Positions 35,510 to 46,838 are shown, counted from the stretch's first letter. The stretch is DNA of 64,000 nucleotides from Siphonodentalium dalli (GCA_032622095.1 CP136061.1:193076369-193140368); one strand, 5' to 3'. Program-made: numbers and translations. The notes: a model not told the origin generated them from the letters alone.

Positions 35510-37190
35510 GGCCAAAAGGAAGAATACCTGAGTTTAGGGTAACATGAAGGAAAAAAACAGAGGCGGGCGGGCGGTACTTGGTTTTATTTTATTTTTTCAT
35601 TTTATTTTTCACGGGGAATAGTATTTAAGTATTCGTGCCTTCTAATCATCTGCCAGTGTCACTCGTATAAAGCTTGGGCAAGTCATTGTCACACTAATCA
35701 ATGTCATGGTAGCTTTAATCAGTTTAATGGTGTTACAGAAGTTCAATGACATGTATACAGCATGATATTAAATGATATTATATATAGAACTAGAAGGTGA
35801 CCCGACTTCGTCCGGGCTTTGACCTTGAATTGACCATTTTGAAGGTCAAGGTCAGTTCGGGGTCACAAATTTGACCCGTCGAAAACACTCCCCCGATAAA
35901 AGTATCCGTAGATATCAAATTTCGTCAAAATCCGTTAATTGTTTAATTTATTTTGAGTTAATTCTGCCTTTTTAATCAAGCGACATGATGGTAGCCGTCC
36001 CGTGATGGTACCCGTCCCTAAAATAGGTACGTTTGTGGGTACCCGTTTCAAGGTGAAGATCACCTCGGGCGGAAAGCCCTAAGTACGTCACACAACACGC
36101 TCATGTCTGGATGCAGTCTTACACGCACACGCCCAGATGTAATAATCACATTACACACATACGCTCTTTATCGACGACACTGCGGATACGAACGCTCTTT
36201 AACTATCAACGCGATTAACCCCACCGTGCCAATGGCGGTAATTTTTGTGACTGGGGGTGGAGAATGGGTGCTCTGACGTTCTCAGAAGCGATGCGATGCC
36301 ACTTCATCTGGTATTTTACCCTTAGATAGGAAGTTTGGGCTCAATCCGTCCAGCAGTTTTCGAGTTCATCGCGATCACACACACACACATATCTTCCAAA
36401 ATATATAATAGATAAGTGTCTAGTGTTGGAAATTAAACAGTTTATGTTCACGCTGAAGCTCCAGGCCAAATCCTACGAGTGGACATATTACTGTTCAATT
36501 TCCCACACAAGACACTTATGATATTTTGTTTATCCACCGACTCGAATACTAAGAAATTTTGCGAAATATTCAACTCAGAAGGTGAATTTAACAAGAGTTC
36601 CTCCATTGGAAATGGCACATACATGCGGCAAGGCGAACGTGACGTACAGAATTATTTTTAATCTGACATTTTATTACTATGTCCTTTTCTGTCAGTTCAG
36701 AATCCGTGTGGTACCGGTTCGCGCACAACAACATGTCTGTGCTATAGTTGACAGGCGCCATGTTTCTATTCTGATTCATATGAACGCATTTGTGAGTTTA
36801 ATAGCTAAAACGCAGGATCTATCCGCACACGGAAGTGTTTCCGCCATATTCAATCGGCAAAATATCCGGTTACTTTCGATTTTCTAGTTAATACATATCG
36901 CGTGTTTTCTGGTTTCCGCTTTCGAGAAATCGGCGAGGTTTGCCGAACAATGACGAGGGAATACGAATATACTACAACAATGGCAGCACTTCCGTTTTTC
37001 GTGAATTGACGATATTTGCAAGGAAATGGTTTACTTGTTTAAGCTAATTCCGTAGTCGCGAATTCCTAATTACAAAAAAATAAAATGAAGTAGGAGGAAA
37101 TTTTTGAAAAACGATAAAATGGAATTTGGCGGCAGGTTTTGAGTAGGGGCGTGCGGGTTACCCTAAACACAGGTATTCTTCGTTTTGGCC
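35510..37190. mobile_element. PIF/Harbinger-like element, 1.68 kb
   Basis: Inverted ends of 34 bp begin GGCCAAAA and end GGGTAAC on the left; the right end is the complement with a few mismatches (37157-37190). Each side has TTA (35507-35509 and 37191-37193). The interior includes GGGCGGGCGG near 35565, a reversed copy of the tandem repeat seen at 11500-12085, and no transposase I can recognise. It lies in intron 1 of the unknown gene. The end sequences are relatives of those at 41783-42458. Confidence 0.8.
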
Positions 37191-37624
37191 TTATGCTTAA
37201 GCACGAGGGAATTATGGTTAACCGCAATGACATTACACTTAAAAGCGTGATAGCAATAATACTGATATCATTACCGTGATTACGCTTAAAGCATAATGCC
37301 GTAATGTCAAATTTACAAGTTTGAGAGTGAGACTAGTTCAGTAGTTGAGTGTAAATTCATTACCGCGGTACACTTTTTTTTACAGTAATTTATGCTTAAT
37401 CTTAATGGCATTAATTACGCTTTAAGGAAGTTAAGCATAATGGAAATCTGAATTAAGTACCCTTATATTATATTTTATAAGGCTATGCGTAAGCCGTACT
37501 AGTAATGGCATGTATCTTTTAAATGTGAATTTGGCCTACCAAGTCCCATGATTATGACACAAATTACAATATAGATTATAGTAGTATACTAGTATTATAG
37601 CTATTATACCTATAGACTTAAGAC

Positions 37625-38077
37625 CAGGGTTCGCGCTGCCACTTGCACATGTTTGTAAACAGGAAGTCAGCTGAGGAACTAACATTTAATTTGGTCTTTC
37701 AAAGAAGCGACCAATATAGAGCGGTTGATCGTTACAGAGGGGACCAACATAAAGCTTTGGGGTTTTGGGGTGGGTGTCTACAATTTTATGAAAAAAAAAT
37801 GCAAGAAAGGCCAAGGCCAAGGGACGAAGGGTGGGTGGGTGTAAAAAAAATGGCAATGTAAAAAAAATACCCCCCATGTCTCACAACTTTTTTATGCCCC
37901 CCCCCCCTTTTACCTGTGTCTGTTAGATTTTACGTATTATATGAATCAAGATAAAAATGCTAATTTTCCTTGATTTTCCCTAATTTGACCTTCAATTTTT
38001 GAATTTAATTTGCCAAAAAAAAAATTCATTTGGCAAAAATTTTGGCAAGAGAAAATTATGGTCAAGCGCCAACCCTG
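37625..38077. mobile_element. hAT-type MITE, 453 bp, 8-bp target duplication
   Basis: The left end is CAGGGTTCGCGCTG and the right end closes 'agcgccaaccctg'. The flanks CTTAAGAC (37617-37624 and 38078-38085) are identical. The interior phrase 'ttacctgtgtctgttagatt' and the 'atttggc' clusters are shared with the hAT element at 17755-19076, so both are likely mobilised by the same transposase. It lies in intron 1 of the unknown gene. Confidence 0.9.
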
Positions 38078-38307
38078 CTTAAGACTTGCAAGTAACTTAA
38101 TCAGTTAATGTAACTTGTATTTAAGTTGTATTTATAATTTGCAAGGAGGATATTTTCAATAATTTTGGGAAAAATAATTTATTACTACCAATACCATCAT
38201 AAATTACATAATGACCATTGATTTAGCTAGGTATAACGGTCATTGTAAGCTCTCCTGAATGGTGTAATTGTGGTATACAGTTCATTGAGTTCAATAATGA
38301 CACTTAC

Positions 38308-38335
38308 CAACTTGTAAATCCGTTATCGGCTTCAT
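38308..38335 (-). CDS. Unknown gene, exon 1 with start codon
   Basis: On the minus strand ATG at 38335 opens MKPITDLQV plus one base, followed by the donor GTAAGTGTC. The -3 base is A, a fair initiation context. The leader upstream reads 'cgcaaacaacaacgccaac' and lacks AG-GT exon borders, as expected for a 5' UTR. The phase left open (1) matches exon 2 at 34726. The ten linked exons predict an N-terminal portion of about 190 residues: a polar start, a Pro/Ser patch, Thr/Ser/Lys linkers, a basic NLS-like run and a Cys/His cluster. I do not recognise the family. Confidence 0.6.
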
Positions 38336-38383
38336 ATTTCACACTTTGTTGGCGTTGTTGTTTGCGGACTCTCCGTAATTTAA

Positions 38384-38432
38384 AAATGGCGGCACCAAAA
38401 GTTTGAGCCTCGCTTAAAAAATAGTCACGTGA
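38384..38432 (-). promoter_or_regulatory. Putative core promoter elements of the unknown gene
   Basis: An AAATGGCGGC word (38384-38393), the core of YY1-type start-site motifs, and a TCACGTGA E-box (38425-38432) lie 50-100 bp upstream of the ATG. Both are common in animal housekeeping promoters. Function is inferred from position only. Confidence 0.4.
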
Positions 38433-38462
38433 CACCGTTGATATTGGATCCCGCCCGGTAGC

Positions 38463-38707
38463 GGGGTAACGTCGCAAGAGCTATACTCTGACCTTCACCC
38501 CAAATTGGCATTCACGTTATATTCAACTAATTGACGGATCTCTTTCGGGTGGTTTTTAAGACACCAAAGTGGGCGGAACATCTTGATATATAAGTGAAAA
38601 TGCACATATGGGTTGGGTGGAGTCGATTTGTGAGTATAGATGCGCGCTATACGAGTATACCGTTAACTGAGGTAAAGGTCAGAGTATAGCTCTTGCGACG
38701 TTACCCC
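38463..38707. mobile_element. Inverted-repeat MITE, 245 bp, next to a promoter
   Basis: The left arm (38463-38495, 'ggggtaacgtcgcaagagct'…) and right arm (38675-38707) are perfect complements over ~33 bp. It sits about 130 bp upstream of the unknown gene's start codon. A second small inverted pair (ATTATAAGCACATAAT) follows at about 38733-38823. Confidence 0.8.
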
Positions 38708-39199
38708 ACTTCCATTGCGCCCGTGATCGTATTATAAGCACATAATGTACTAAAAATTAGCAGATTCTAGTCACATAATCGGCTCATTTGGAGGTCATTG
38801 TTAGCCGATTATGTGCTTATAATAGCCTTGTTATGAGCACATAACCGACTCATTTCACACCCTTTCTCCATTCCGATTATGAGTACATTATCTACCTATT
38901 TTGAAGAGGATATGTTGCGTTGTACGTCTCGTCTGCTGCATCAATTTGAAAGCTTTGGTCACATTATTTTCGACTTTAAATTCATTGCTGATTGGAGCCT
39001 AACATTATTATTTCTTCTCTGATGTGGAAAATTAATCACAATTGGTGTTAATGATTAGCCTACGCAGAGGACCATGCGTGCATGGAAACATTTCCAGGGC
39101 GGAATAATATATAGGTAAGTTTAATATTTTTCCAAAATATATTACATACTCACTGCAATCATCCGAAGTTCCGGGCTCGATTGGTACCCCTAAATACAA

Positions 39200-40605
39200 C
39201 AGCTTAATAATAGCCACATTTTTCTCTTTTATATAGAGTTTCTCATTGTATCAAACAGATTGTTACGTTTTAGACTTTTAGTATGTAAACACGTCGACAT
39301 TTATTTAATTTTGGTCTATTGTCAGCGCAGTCCGTTGGCCCGACGTCGGCAATCGACGGTGTCGTATTTATTAATTATTATCTATTGTCAGCTACATACT
39401 TATGTAATGTCTAAAAGGTACTTGAATGTCAATTGAAGGTCCAAATTATGTTCTATTTTGTTACATCGCGGCCCAGTTCTGTAGGGATCAACAAATTAGG
39501 TCTACAAATATGCTTAACATTAACTTTATATTCGGCCCCTTTATGCCACAGCAAGATCAATTTTAATGATATAATTTTGAGAACTTTCTTCGGCATTGAT
39601 CAATAAAGAGTTTCTTCAACTTCCTTGTTACGATCTAGTCCTCACATGGTACATGTATAAATAAAGGATGTGCATGTCACACATGTGCGAAAACACAATA
39701 TAGATTGAACCTAGTTCTGATATTAGCAGGATAGTTCATAACATATGCAGTAACTGTTGATATGGCGTATGGATCCAAATAATGTCACCTTCTTCCAAAT
39801 CACGTCAACAAACGTTAGAAGTTCCAATGAGCCATGTCTGTTTAAATTATTGTAATATATTCTATATATATATAACCGTTACATGTATATTCCTGGATCA
39901 GGGCAACAGTCTCTTTTGTTAAAAAAATCCAGGTTAAAATTTAATATATGCATGATGAAACGGGAAGAGCGTTTAGCAATAAACTATTGGCAAAAAACAA
40001 TTGTTTGTATCTTTAAACATTGACAGGTATGTTGCCCAGCATTGGGGTCGATCAGGTGCTTTCAAGTGTGTTTATTATTTCCCTCTATATCTTTACAGGA
40101 CCACTGTTGGATATGGTAATAACAGCATATAATGCCCATGAATGGAGATGTTGTTGTGTGCATGGGACATAGATGTAAATGGTTGTCTCAAGGGAGCAAT
40201 GTCGCTCGTCTTAAAACTTGCTGCATGATGGTGACAAATTAATTTTATTTTAGAAGCAGGATACATGCATCAGAGAATTAAATGGAGACACGGACTCAGT
40301 GTATATGAGTGTTAATGATTGGTTCAAATGCGCTTGCTTCAGTGAGCGTGAACAAATTCTCATTTCTTATCGAAATGGTTATGTGTCGATCGGAATGGCA
40401 CATTGAGATGTCCCTCAACTCGGATCAACCTTGAAAATGTCGGGGTTCAAATCGTGACAGCCTATAATCTAGCCCAGATTGCGATGATCTAGGAATCGTT
40501 CACGATACATGTGGGGGATTTCCGTGTGCTGCATGGTGTTTGTCATTCTGTACATTGCTCCCCGATAAGGAGTATATATCACATTACGTATACGTATGTG
40601 ACATG
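39200..40605. other. No gene seen
   Basis: Intergenic AT-rich DNA between the unknown gene and the BED-finger hAT remnant; no supportable exon or repeat boundary. Confidence 0.4.
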
Positions 40606-40609
40606 TGAC

Positions 40610-41464
40610 TAGGGTCCGGCGAAGCTTCGAGATTCGATTCGAAATCGTCTTACTGATTCGATTCGATATCGATCGTGTGATTCGAATGTAGTTCGAATCA
40701 CCATATTAACCTCATTATGTGCGAACTTGTTGAACAGCGTGTCCTACAAAAGCTCTAAAACAAACGCACGAAGATGTTGTTGCGAACGCCGTCGGTGCAC
40801 GAGATGCGGTCCTGTTTCGTTCAGTAAATTATTGCTCTTGGGTCGTCGTGGCGGCGAAATATCCATATCATCGATCCATCTCGTGTGCCCTTCCCTACTT
40901 TTTATTTATCCAAAGTTATAATGGCGGAAATTAAAAGTTATTTTGAATGCAGCGTTGACAAATTCAGGTGCAAATCGTGCACGACTGTACTATCAGTTCA
41001 GAAAACGGGCACTACCTCCCACTTATGGGCACACCTTAGCCGCAGTCATCCTGCAATCCACCATAAGGGCAAAAGAAAAGAAAGACTCAAAACGAAAATT
41101 AACCAGCAACACGTCTAGTAGTAGCGGCGATGCGGGCGAGCCCCTAAAAAGAAACAGTTGTCACTAGCCACCTTTACGATGAAGAAAGAATTGGGCCCTG
41201 ATGAAAAAAAAAAGTACGACAGAGTACGATTTATCTCGTCATATTTTCATGTGCCGTTCTCAACATTTTTTATTGTGACGCAGGTCCACACGGCAAGCTG
41301 CCAAACACGCACAGGTGATGGTATGGGGAGACACTCGCGCTGCAGCGGGATCGCCGACATAAATCTAGTTCTTGTCGATTTACCACGGGGAGTAAGATTC
41401 GATTCGATGTGAAATCCGCGTGTCTGATTCGATTCGAACAAAATCGCCGATTCGCCGGACCCTA
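40610..41464 (+). mobile_element. hAT element with BED-finger remnant, 855 bp
   Basis: Ends TAGGGTCCGGCGA and its perfect complement. The 8-bp flanks CATGTGAC (40602-40609 and 41465-41472) are identical. Subterminal regions at both ends are filled with GATTCGATTCGAA words, a typical layout for hAT transposase binding. The element retains only the start of a transposase gene, so it is an internally deleted copy. Its family differs from the CAGTG/CAGGG-ended hATs elsewhere in the window. Confidence 0.92.
40921..41118 (+). pseudogene. hAT transposase N-terminal BED zinc finger
   Basis: Reading from the ATG at 40921: MAEIKSYFECSVDKFRCKSC, then about 15 residues, then TSHLWAHLSRSHPAIH. The pattern C-x2-C … H-x4-H(x4)H with an aromatic residue before the first Cys is the BED finger that hAT transposases use to bind DNA. 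The frame ends 22 residues later. The downstream stretch 41158-41220 (SLATFTMKKELGPDEKKKYD) looks like the next part of the protein in another frame, so there is a frameshift before the internal deletion. Both signs show a dead copy. Confidence 0.75.
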
Positions 41465-41782
41465 CATGTGACATGAGGTGTGAATCCAGAGTCCCTACTA
41501 GTACATGCATGTGAAAAAGCCAACCATGCAGACTGAATTCTCGGTCGAACTATATTTGTAGATATATATGATGTGAACTGGAATGTGAATCAGAATTTCG
41601 GAGTATTGGAGCTTCATGGTACAGAGTTTTGGGCCTTCAGGCAATCGAACCCAAGAAGATTAGGCCGAAAAAATCTTAGTGCAGGAAACTCTAGGATATA
41701 AAATTTCAAATTCCAGACATTATGTCTAAAGCAAGTCTGACGAATTTCACAGAGAACTATATACGTGCGGGCTGATTTATTA

Positions 41783-42458
41783 GGCCAAAACAAATTGAAT
41801 GCGTGTTTCCCGTAACGAGCCCAAAAAAAATAGGGGCGGGCGGTAGGCTTTTCATTTTTTTTTTTTATGGTCTCGTGTGGGCCATGCCTAACCACCATCA
41901 AACACCATACAATGACCCAGAGCAATCAACAAATTGGTGATAAAACTGATATATTGAGGGGAAATATATAAAACAGATTTCTATTATCTTTAAAATGCGG
42001 ATTTTTTTGCCACAGCAGTTGTGAATTATGCACATGGGAATCGACCCATGTGCGACCGCTATCATTGAAAAGAACTTGCTCCTGCGTTCGAATTTCGGTT
42101 CGAATCAACCTCGGAGAACATCCATGTTATATATACTCCATATCAACACAAACACGTGCTTCCAGTCAGCGAAGAGGAATGATAACTCGTGATCTTCCGG
42201 TATAGCGTCCGGTCGTAATTTGACTTTCCGTTTGAAGAGTGACAATATGGCTTTGCGAAAAATATATAAAGATATCATTTATCTCGCAAGGCGAATCAGA
42301 TAAAATGGAACCACGCATACACAGTTTGGTTAACAGTGTGGTCGGTCGGTTTATAGATTGATTTTTTTTATTTAAAACCAATAAAATGAACTTGGGTCGG
42401 GGGGTTTTGAAGACGGTCGGTCGTGTTACGGGAAACACGCATTCAATTTGTTTTGGCC
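41783..42458. mobile_element. PIF/Harbinger-like MITE, 676 bp, perfect 34-bp ends
   Basis: Left end GGCCAAAACAAATTGAATGC continuing to GTAAC at 41816; the right end (42425-42458) is the exact complement. TTA lies on each side (41780-41782 and 42459-42461). Inside both ends are G-rich words ('ggggcgggcgg' and 'ggtcggggggtt'). The perfect ends suggest recent insertion. The 155-residue minus-strand open frame at 42166-42633 runs out of the element and shows no transposase motif. Confidence 0.88.
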
Positions 42459-43189
42459 TTAGAGACAAGTTAAGCACCATTTCGGATACCGTTGTATAAG
42501 TACCGGTATTTAACACTATACTGATCGATCCACTATAAGTATATACATAATAAATACCGTTATACGTGTTGTGTTGATTTTCAACATTAAAAATTGCTGG
42601 CAGCAATTTGCGGTCTGGATCGTATATAAGCAATCCTATAATATTCCACTTGAATTATCCCAATAAATATCAGTAACTTTGTTTGATTTGTAATGTATTG
42701 CAATTATATCAACACGATTAAACATTGATAATTAGCCATTTTTCTTCTGGCATTTATAACCGTTTCAAAATTTGTTTTGTGACTTCTTGGTTAACTGCAA
42801 ATTCACAGAGAATTGCAATCGTTTTAGTCATGTTAGTTTCGTTTCCAATTATAGTCTATAGAGGTCAGTAGTTCACATGACCATGAACTGGATCACGCCA
42901 CAATTATTTACTCCATATCTATGCCCGTGCCGTAGCTATTGAGTAGATATTCATGCATGGCATGATCAAGACCACGACAGACCTTTGTCGGAAAAGTTTT
43001 GGCTATCGACTATATGCTGACGGCATGCATGCACCGATGTCGGGTGACTAACTGGGATATCTCTATTTTTTGGAGGCCCAGTCGAAAGGATGCATGGTTA
43101 TGGGAATATTGTTTATTAGTCCTGAATTTTCGTTCTATGGTTTTTCAGCTTCGTTGGCGAATGACAATTGACATGAAGTAGATTTGCAA

Positions 43190-43425
43190 TTTTTGGATAC
43201 TGAATATTTGCGGACATCCTATATAGCAAACGGCCACACCGACAGAAATTAGGCCGATCGATGTCGGCAGATATGCCTTCACACCGACGTTCGGGCCGAC
43301 GTCGGCAAATGACATCGAACCGACGGTGGTCGGCATGACGTCGACTGCCAACCATATGCCGACCGTCGGGCCTGATAACGATCGTCTGTCGCATTATGCC
43401 CTGCGTCGCATTATGCCCCACATTA
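43190..43425. repeat. Cluster of CGACGTCGGC-type words
   Basis: Repeated short palindromic words such as 'ccgacgtcggc', 'tgacgtcgac' and 'gtcggcatatgg' occur on both strands, with a duplicated 'gtcgcattatgcc'. Origin not clear; similar words occur near 39340. Confidence 0.4.
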
Positions 43426-43852
43426 CCCTACATACGCCGTCAGACATGCACACACTTTACTGTAGGGCAGGTTCGTTTCGGTTCCGATATAAAAGGTTAT
43501 CTTTGTTTTTAAATTACCACAAAGCGTCAATAACCGGAAGTAATGCGATTCACGCGAAATCTGTATCTGTATCTGTAGGATGTCCGTGCAGGGGCCAATG
43601 CTGGCCTTAGGCGCACGGGGAGGAAGGTGTCTCTGTTTTTAGAGTTGATCCTGGAGGCTGCGACGGATGGAATTCTCCAGGAACAGTGATCTTGCGGAGT
43701 GCCCTTAAGAAATCCTCTGGATCACTGGCGCACACAACAGTCATCAAGTTTGTTCCATTCGATGGTCGTTTTAGCGAAAAGACGAATTCGAAGACAAATT
43801 GTTAAACTAAAGCCGATTTTCATGGATATTATCATCTGATTTCACACCAAGA

Positions 43853-43952
43853 ATGAAAACCTACCCAGATGTGCCAACCATTTCACAGTTGCAAGCTTTC
43901 AAAGTTGTTGAACTGAAAGAAAAACTCTCAGCGCTTGGACTTCCAGTCGGAG
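43853..43952 (+). CDS. Candidate first exon with SAP-like motif
   Basis: The ATG at 43853 opens 33 codons followed by a possible donor (G|GTATATA); without splicing the frame stops six bases later. The peptide contains FKVVELKEKLSALGLPVGG, which fits the first helix and turn of a SAP domain (LxxxLxxxGLxxxG), a DNA-binding helix-turn-helix found in nuclear proteins and some transposon proteins. A full SAP domain needs about 15 more residues, which would be in the next exon. No next exon was found on the plus strand before 50 kb, so this may be a gene fragment. Confidence 0.4.
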
Positions 43953-43960
43953 GTATATAA

Positions 43961-45700
43961 ATTATTATATTTCCAACTTCTGTCTGTAGTGTAGACTGTA
44001 TCTGTAGTTGTTACGACCTAGTGACCAAGGCTGGCTTTTACAGGACGGGATCGAGTAGATCCATAATTTTTCCAGGAAGTTTTTTGCCGAACCCGTGACT
44101 TCTTTGCCACGGTAGGGATCTTTAACGGTCGCACATTGTTGCACACGTGACAGCCATTAGCGTCGGCTCCCGATCCGACAGTGTGCCAAGTGTAGTGTCA
44201 TCCCTGGTCATGACATTACGAGAGGAGCAGAGGTACGAAGTTAGTCCAGTACGCATTTTTTCAAATTTTTGTCTGAGACTCTTTGGCTTCTGGAATCTTT
44301 CTCAGATCACTGATCGTGGCATCGATGATTGATTTGTGATGCCCATGGTACTGGGAATGCAGATGGCGACACAAAGTCCAAGTCTTAATCTTAATTCTTA
44401 TTAAGTTATTACTCTTAAGGATAGCCTAAACGTAACAGAGTTGAAATTTCTTCCCAAAATGTGGAAAATAATGAGCTCTAATTCACTATAATGTTTGCAA
44501 AATCACCACAATCAACCAATACAATAATATGATTACGTCCTAGGACACATCGACTAGGTAAACGCCAAAATCCCGGAAACAATAATAGACCAAGAGCAAT
44601 TATTGTGAGATTTGTTACCCATGACAAAAAACATGAGATGTTTATGGCAAAAAGGTCTCTTAAAAACTGTAAACTATATGGCGATAACACTAAACTTGCT
44701 ATAACTGAGAGCCTTACTCTGAATCTTGGCTAAAAGGCATAACCCCAGGAAACCCACCAACACCACAGGCAATAAAATCAGCTGAGGTTTTCCCAGAACA
44801 GTACTCTCGAGTTCCGAATAATCGTACATGTACGCTTATTATTTTCGCGATAAAATTCCCACCTGTACGTTGCTTATTCGCCCCTGTACGTTTATTTAAT
44901 TTTCGACACATTGCACATTGAGATATGTGAACAGATCGTCAATTCTGCGTTTCATATTGAAACAATGAAAGAAGATTGTCGCCAATTTCGGATAAACAAT
45001 AACACCGGTAAGTCAAATGTTTGAACAACGCAAAACCACGTGGAGTAAACATCCTGTGCCCCCCGCCTTGATCGGAACATGAGCGAGTCCATTCTCGATC
45101 TTGTCTCATTTATAGAAACTCTTCCGCGTTGGTGGGTTACATTTCAGTTTTAAGGGTATGTTTATTTGGAAAAATTGCTGGGTTATTCCATTTTTTGAAC
45201 AGTCGAGCATGGTGTTACCTGGTGGTTTCATACTAACAATTGGGGGAATATTAATGGAATATAGTGAGTTAAGTGACGCAAATATTAGCGTTGGATTATA
45301 GTAATCAGGTACCGGTAACAAAATAATGATCATTTGAGTTCATACGAATTATATACATGCATGTAAAAACTCCTGTGTCCACATTTTATCGGAAAAGTGG
45401 GCGAGTCTTGGTATGAAGCACGTGTTATTTAGAGTCGCTGGGTTAGATTGGGTTCGATGTGGGGTCGGTGAATTGTGGAAGCCTGGTGGTTTTTAATTGT
45501 GGTAAATTGTTATACATTAGGCCTACTCTAATCGGGAAGATACATTATTTTGTTGCGTATCTGGCGAAAATGAGTAGTCATGATCCGATTGCATTATTAT
45601 TCATTTATATTCATTACGTATACATAATTACGTGCAGCTTACAGGTATTCATTCAATACAAAAGTTATTCATAATCATTTACCTACCGTGTGACGCCTTG
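43961..45700. other. No gene seen
   Basis: Mixed sequence with no exon I can support. Short open frames on both strands lack splice or motif support. Confidence 0.4.
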
Positions 45701-45714
45701 TTTCAGTCGTGTTC

Positions 45715-45952
45715 TCTCCGCAGTGGAGGGCCGTTAGCGGTAATTTGAACGCTGTTACGAAAAAAATACCGCGGTGTACGGCGGTAACGAACACCAATAA
45801 CGCGGTGACCTGTGGTAACCAACGGTAAAAATACCGTACCAGTACCGCGGGTTAACCGCCCTCCGTCGCGGTACAGAATGATAACCGCGGTATTTTGGTG
45901 GTAACACCGCGTTAAGTACCGGCCCATAACCTCGTTAAACAGGTCGCTTACT
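45715..45952. repeat. GCGGTA-rich dispersed element (copy 2, inverted)
   Basis: Dense GCGGTAAC/ACCGCGG words end at 'acctcgttaaacaggtcgct', the complement of the boundary of copy 1 at 10411. Confidence 0.65.
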
Positions 45953-46004
45953 GAGAGCATAGCTGTAGTTCATAATCTATACTACAGCGGCCATGTTGGA
46001 CGCC

Positions 46005-46165
46005 ATCTTGGATTATAGGAAATGCCCAAGGGTGAGAACTCCACACCCACCTAGAAATTGATGCACACACTACCTGGAATCACAATTCATAGAGAAAAAA
46101 AACTTTAACAGAGAATTTTTACTTCACCCTTATTGCTCCCGGACTGTGGATGTTTGCCATCATGA
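46005..46165 (-). repeat. Inverted copy of 5810-5960 repeat
   Basis: Shares 'cgccatcttggat', 'gagaactccacaccc' and 'agagaatttttacttcaccc' with the complement of 5810-5960. Confidence 0.55.
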
Positions 46166-46263
46166 CTGTTGTCAATATTAGAGGGGCAAATTACATTTAG
46201 CTTTTATACCCCCCTCCGCAACAAAGTTGTGGGGGGGGGGGGTATACTGGAATCTGCAAATTA

Positions 46264-46352
46264 GGGAAATGAGGTCCCCAGAGGGTGAACTTGGTGATGC
46301 TAGCCCATTGTGCAGGATAGCGTCACTAAATTCACCCTCTGGGGACCTCATT
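46264..46352. mobile_element. Short palindromic MITE (copy 1)
   Basis: Inverted arms 'aatgaggtccccagagggtg' and 'caccctctggggacctcatt'. Related copies at 54211-54304 and 54512-54594 lie in the large ATR intron. Confidence 0.8.
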
Positions 46353-46770
46353 CAATGTCTGACACTGTATCCAGACTTGAATACATTAGTTCAATCCAAA
46401 TCTTTAATGCAAAATCTGTTGCTTATTCATAACCTAACCATGTATTCTTCATCAATCATATTCACTGAAATATCATTGTTTATCTTACATTAGCATCTTT
46501 TCCCTCAAATTCATGCAGTCATTTCTGATGGCAATTTTCAGCAACATTGCCCATATTGAAAAACCAAACTGTGGAATCATTGAGAAAATATACTATAACA
46601 AAAATATAAAGAAGCATCCACTAAAATAATTGAAAAATTGCGAGTTGGGACAATAGAAATGTGCACACGGATGGGAACCGCAAAACCTGAGATAGGTCCA
46701 GACAGCGACATATATCAAAGACGTAAAGTGTTGTCACTTGATTAAGAAAGTCCAGGGGCGCCGGAAGAGG

Positions 46771-46838
46771 GGGGGGGGGGGGGGGGGCAGAGGGGACAGC
46801 TGACCCCCCTGCCCTTTACCAAGGGGGGGGGGGGGGTG
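46771..46838 (+). repeat. Poly-G tracts
   Basis: Two runs of more than 13 G separated by 'cagaggggacagctgacccc'. Several G-runs in a row could form G-quadruplexes. Confidence 0.85.

Noticed and set aside
39154-39189. 36-nt minus-strand exon candidate (VPIEPGTSDDC) with acceptor 'ttgtatttag' and donor GTGAGTATG
   Set aside because: The splice sites are good and the phase would fit exon 2 of the unknown gene, but it lies upstream of that gene's ATG exon. It could be an alternative upstream exon; evidence is too thin to call.
42166-42633. 155-residue minus-strand open frame
   Set aside because: It runs across the right boundary of a PIF/Harbinger-like MITE, has no motif, and its composition follows AT-rich DNA.
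43600-43800. Minus-strand frame containing SDPEDFLRALRKITVPGEF
   Set aside because: It looks protein-like over ~45 codons, but there is a stop just upstream, no splice support and no recognised family.
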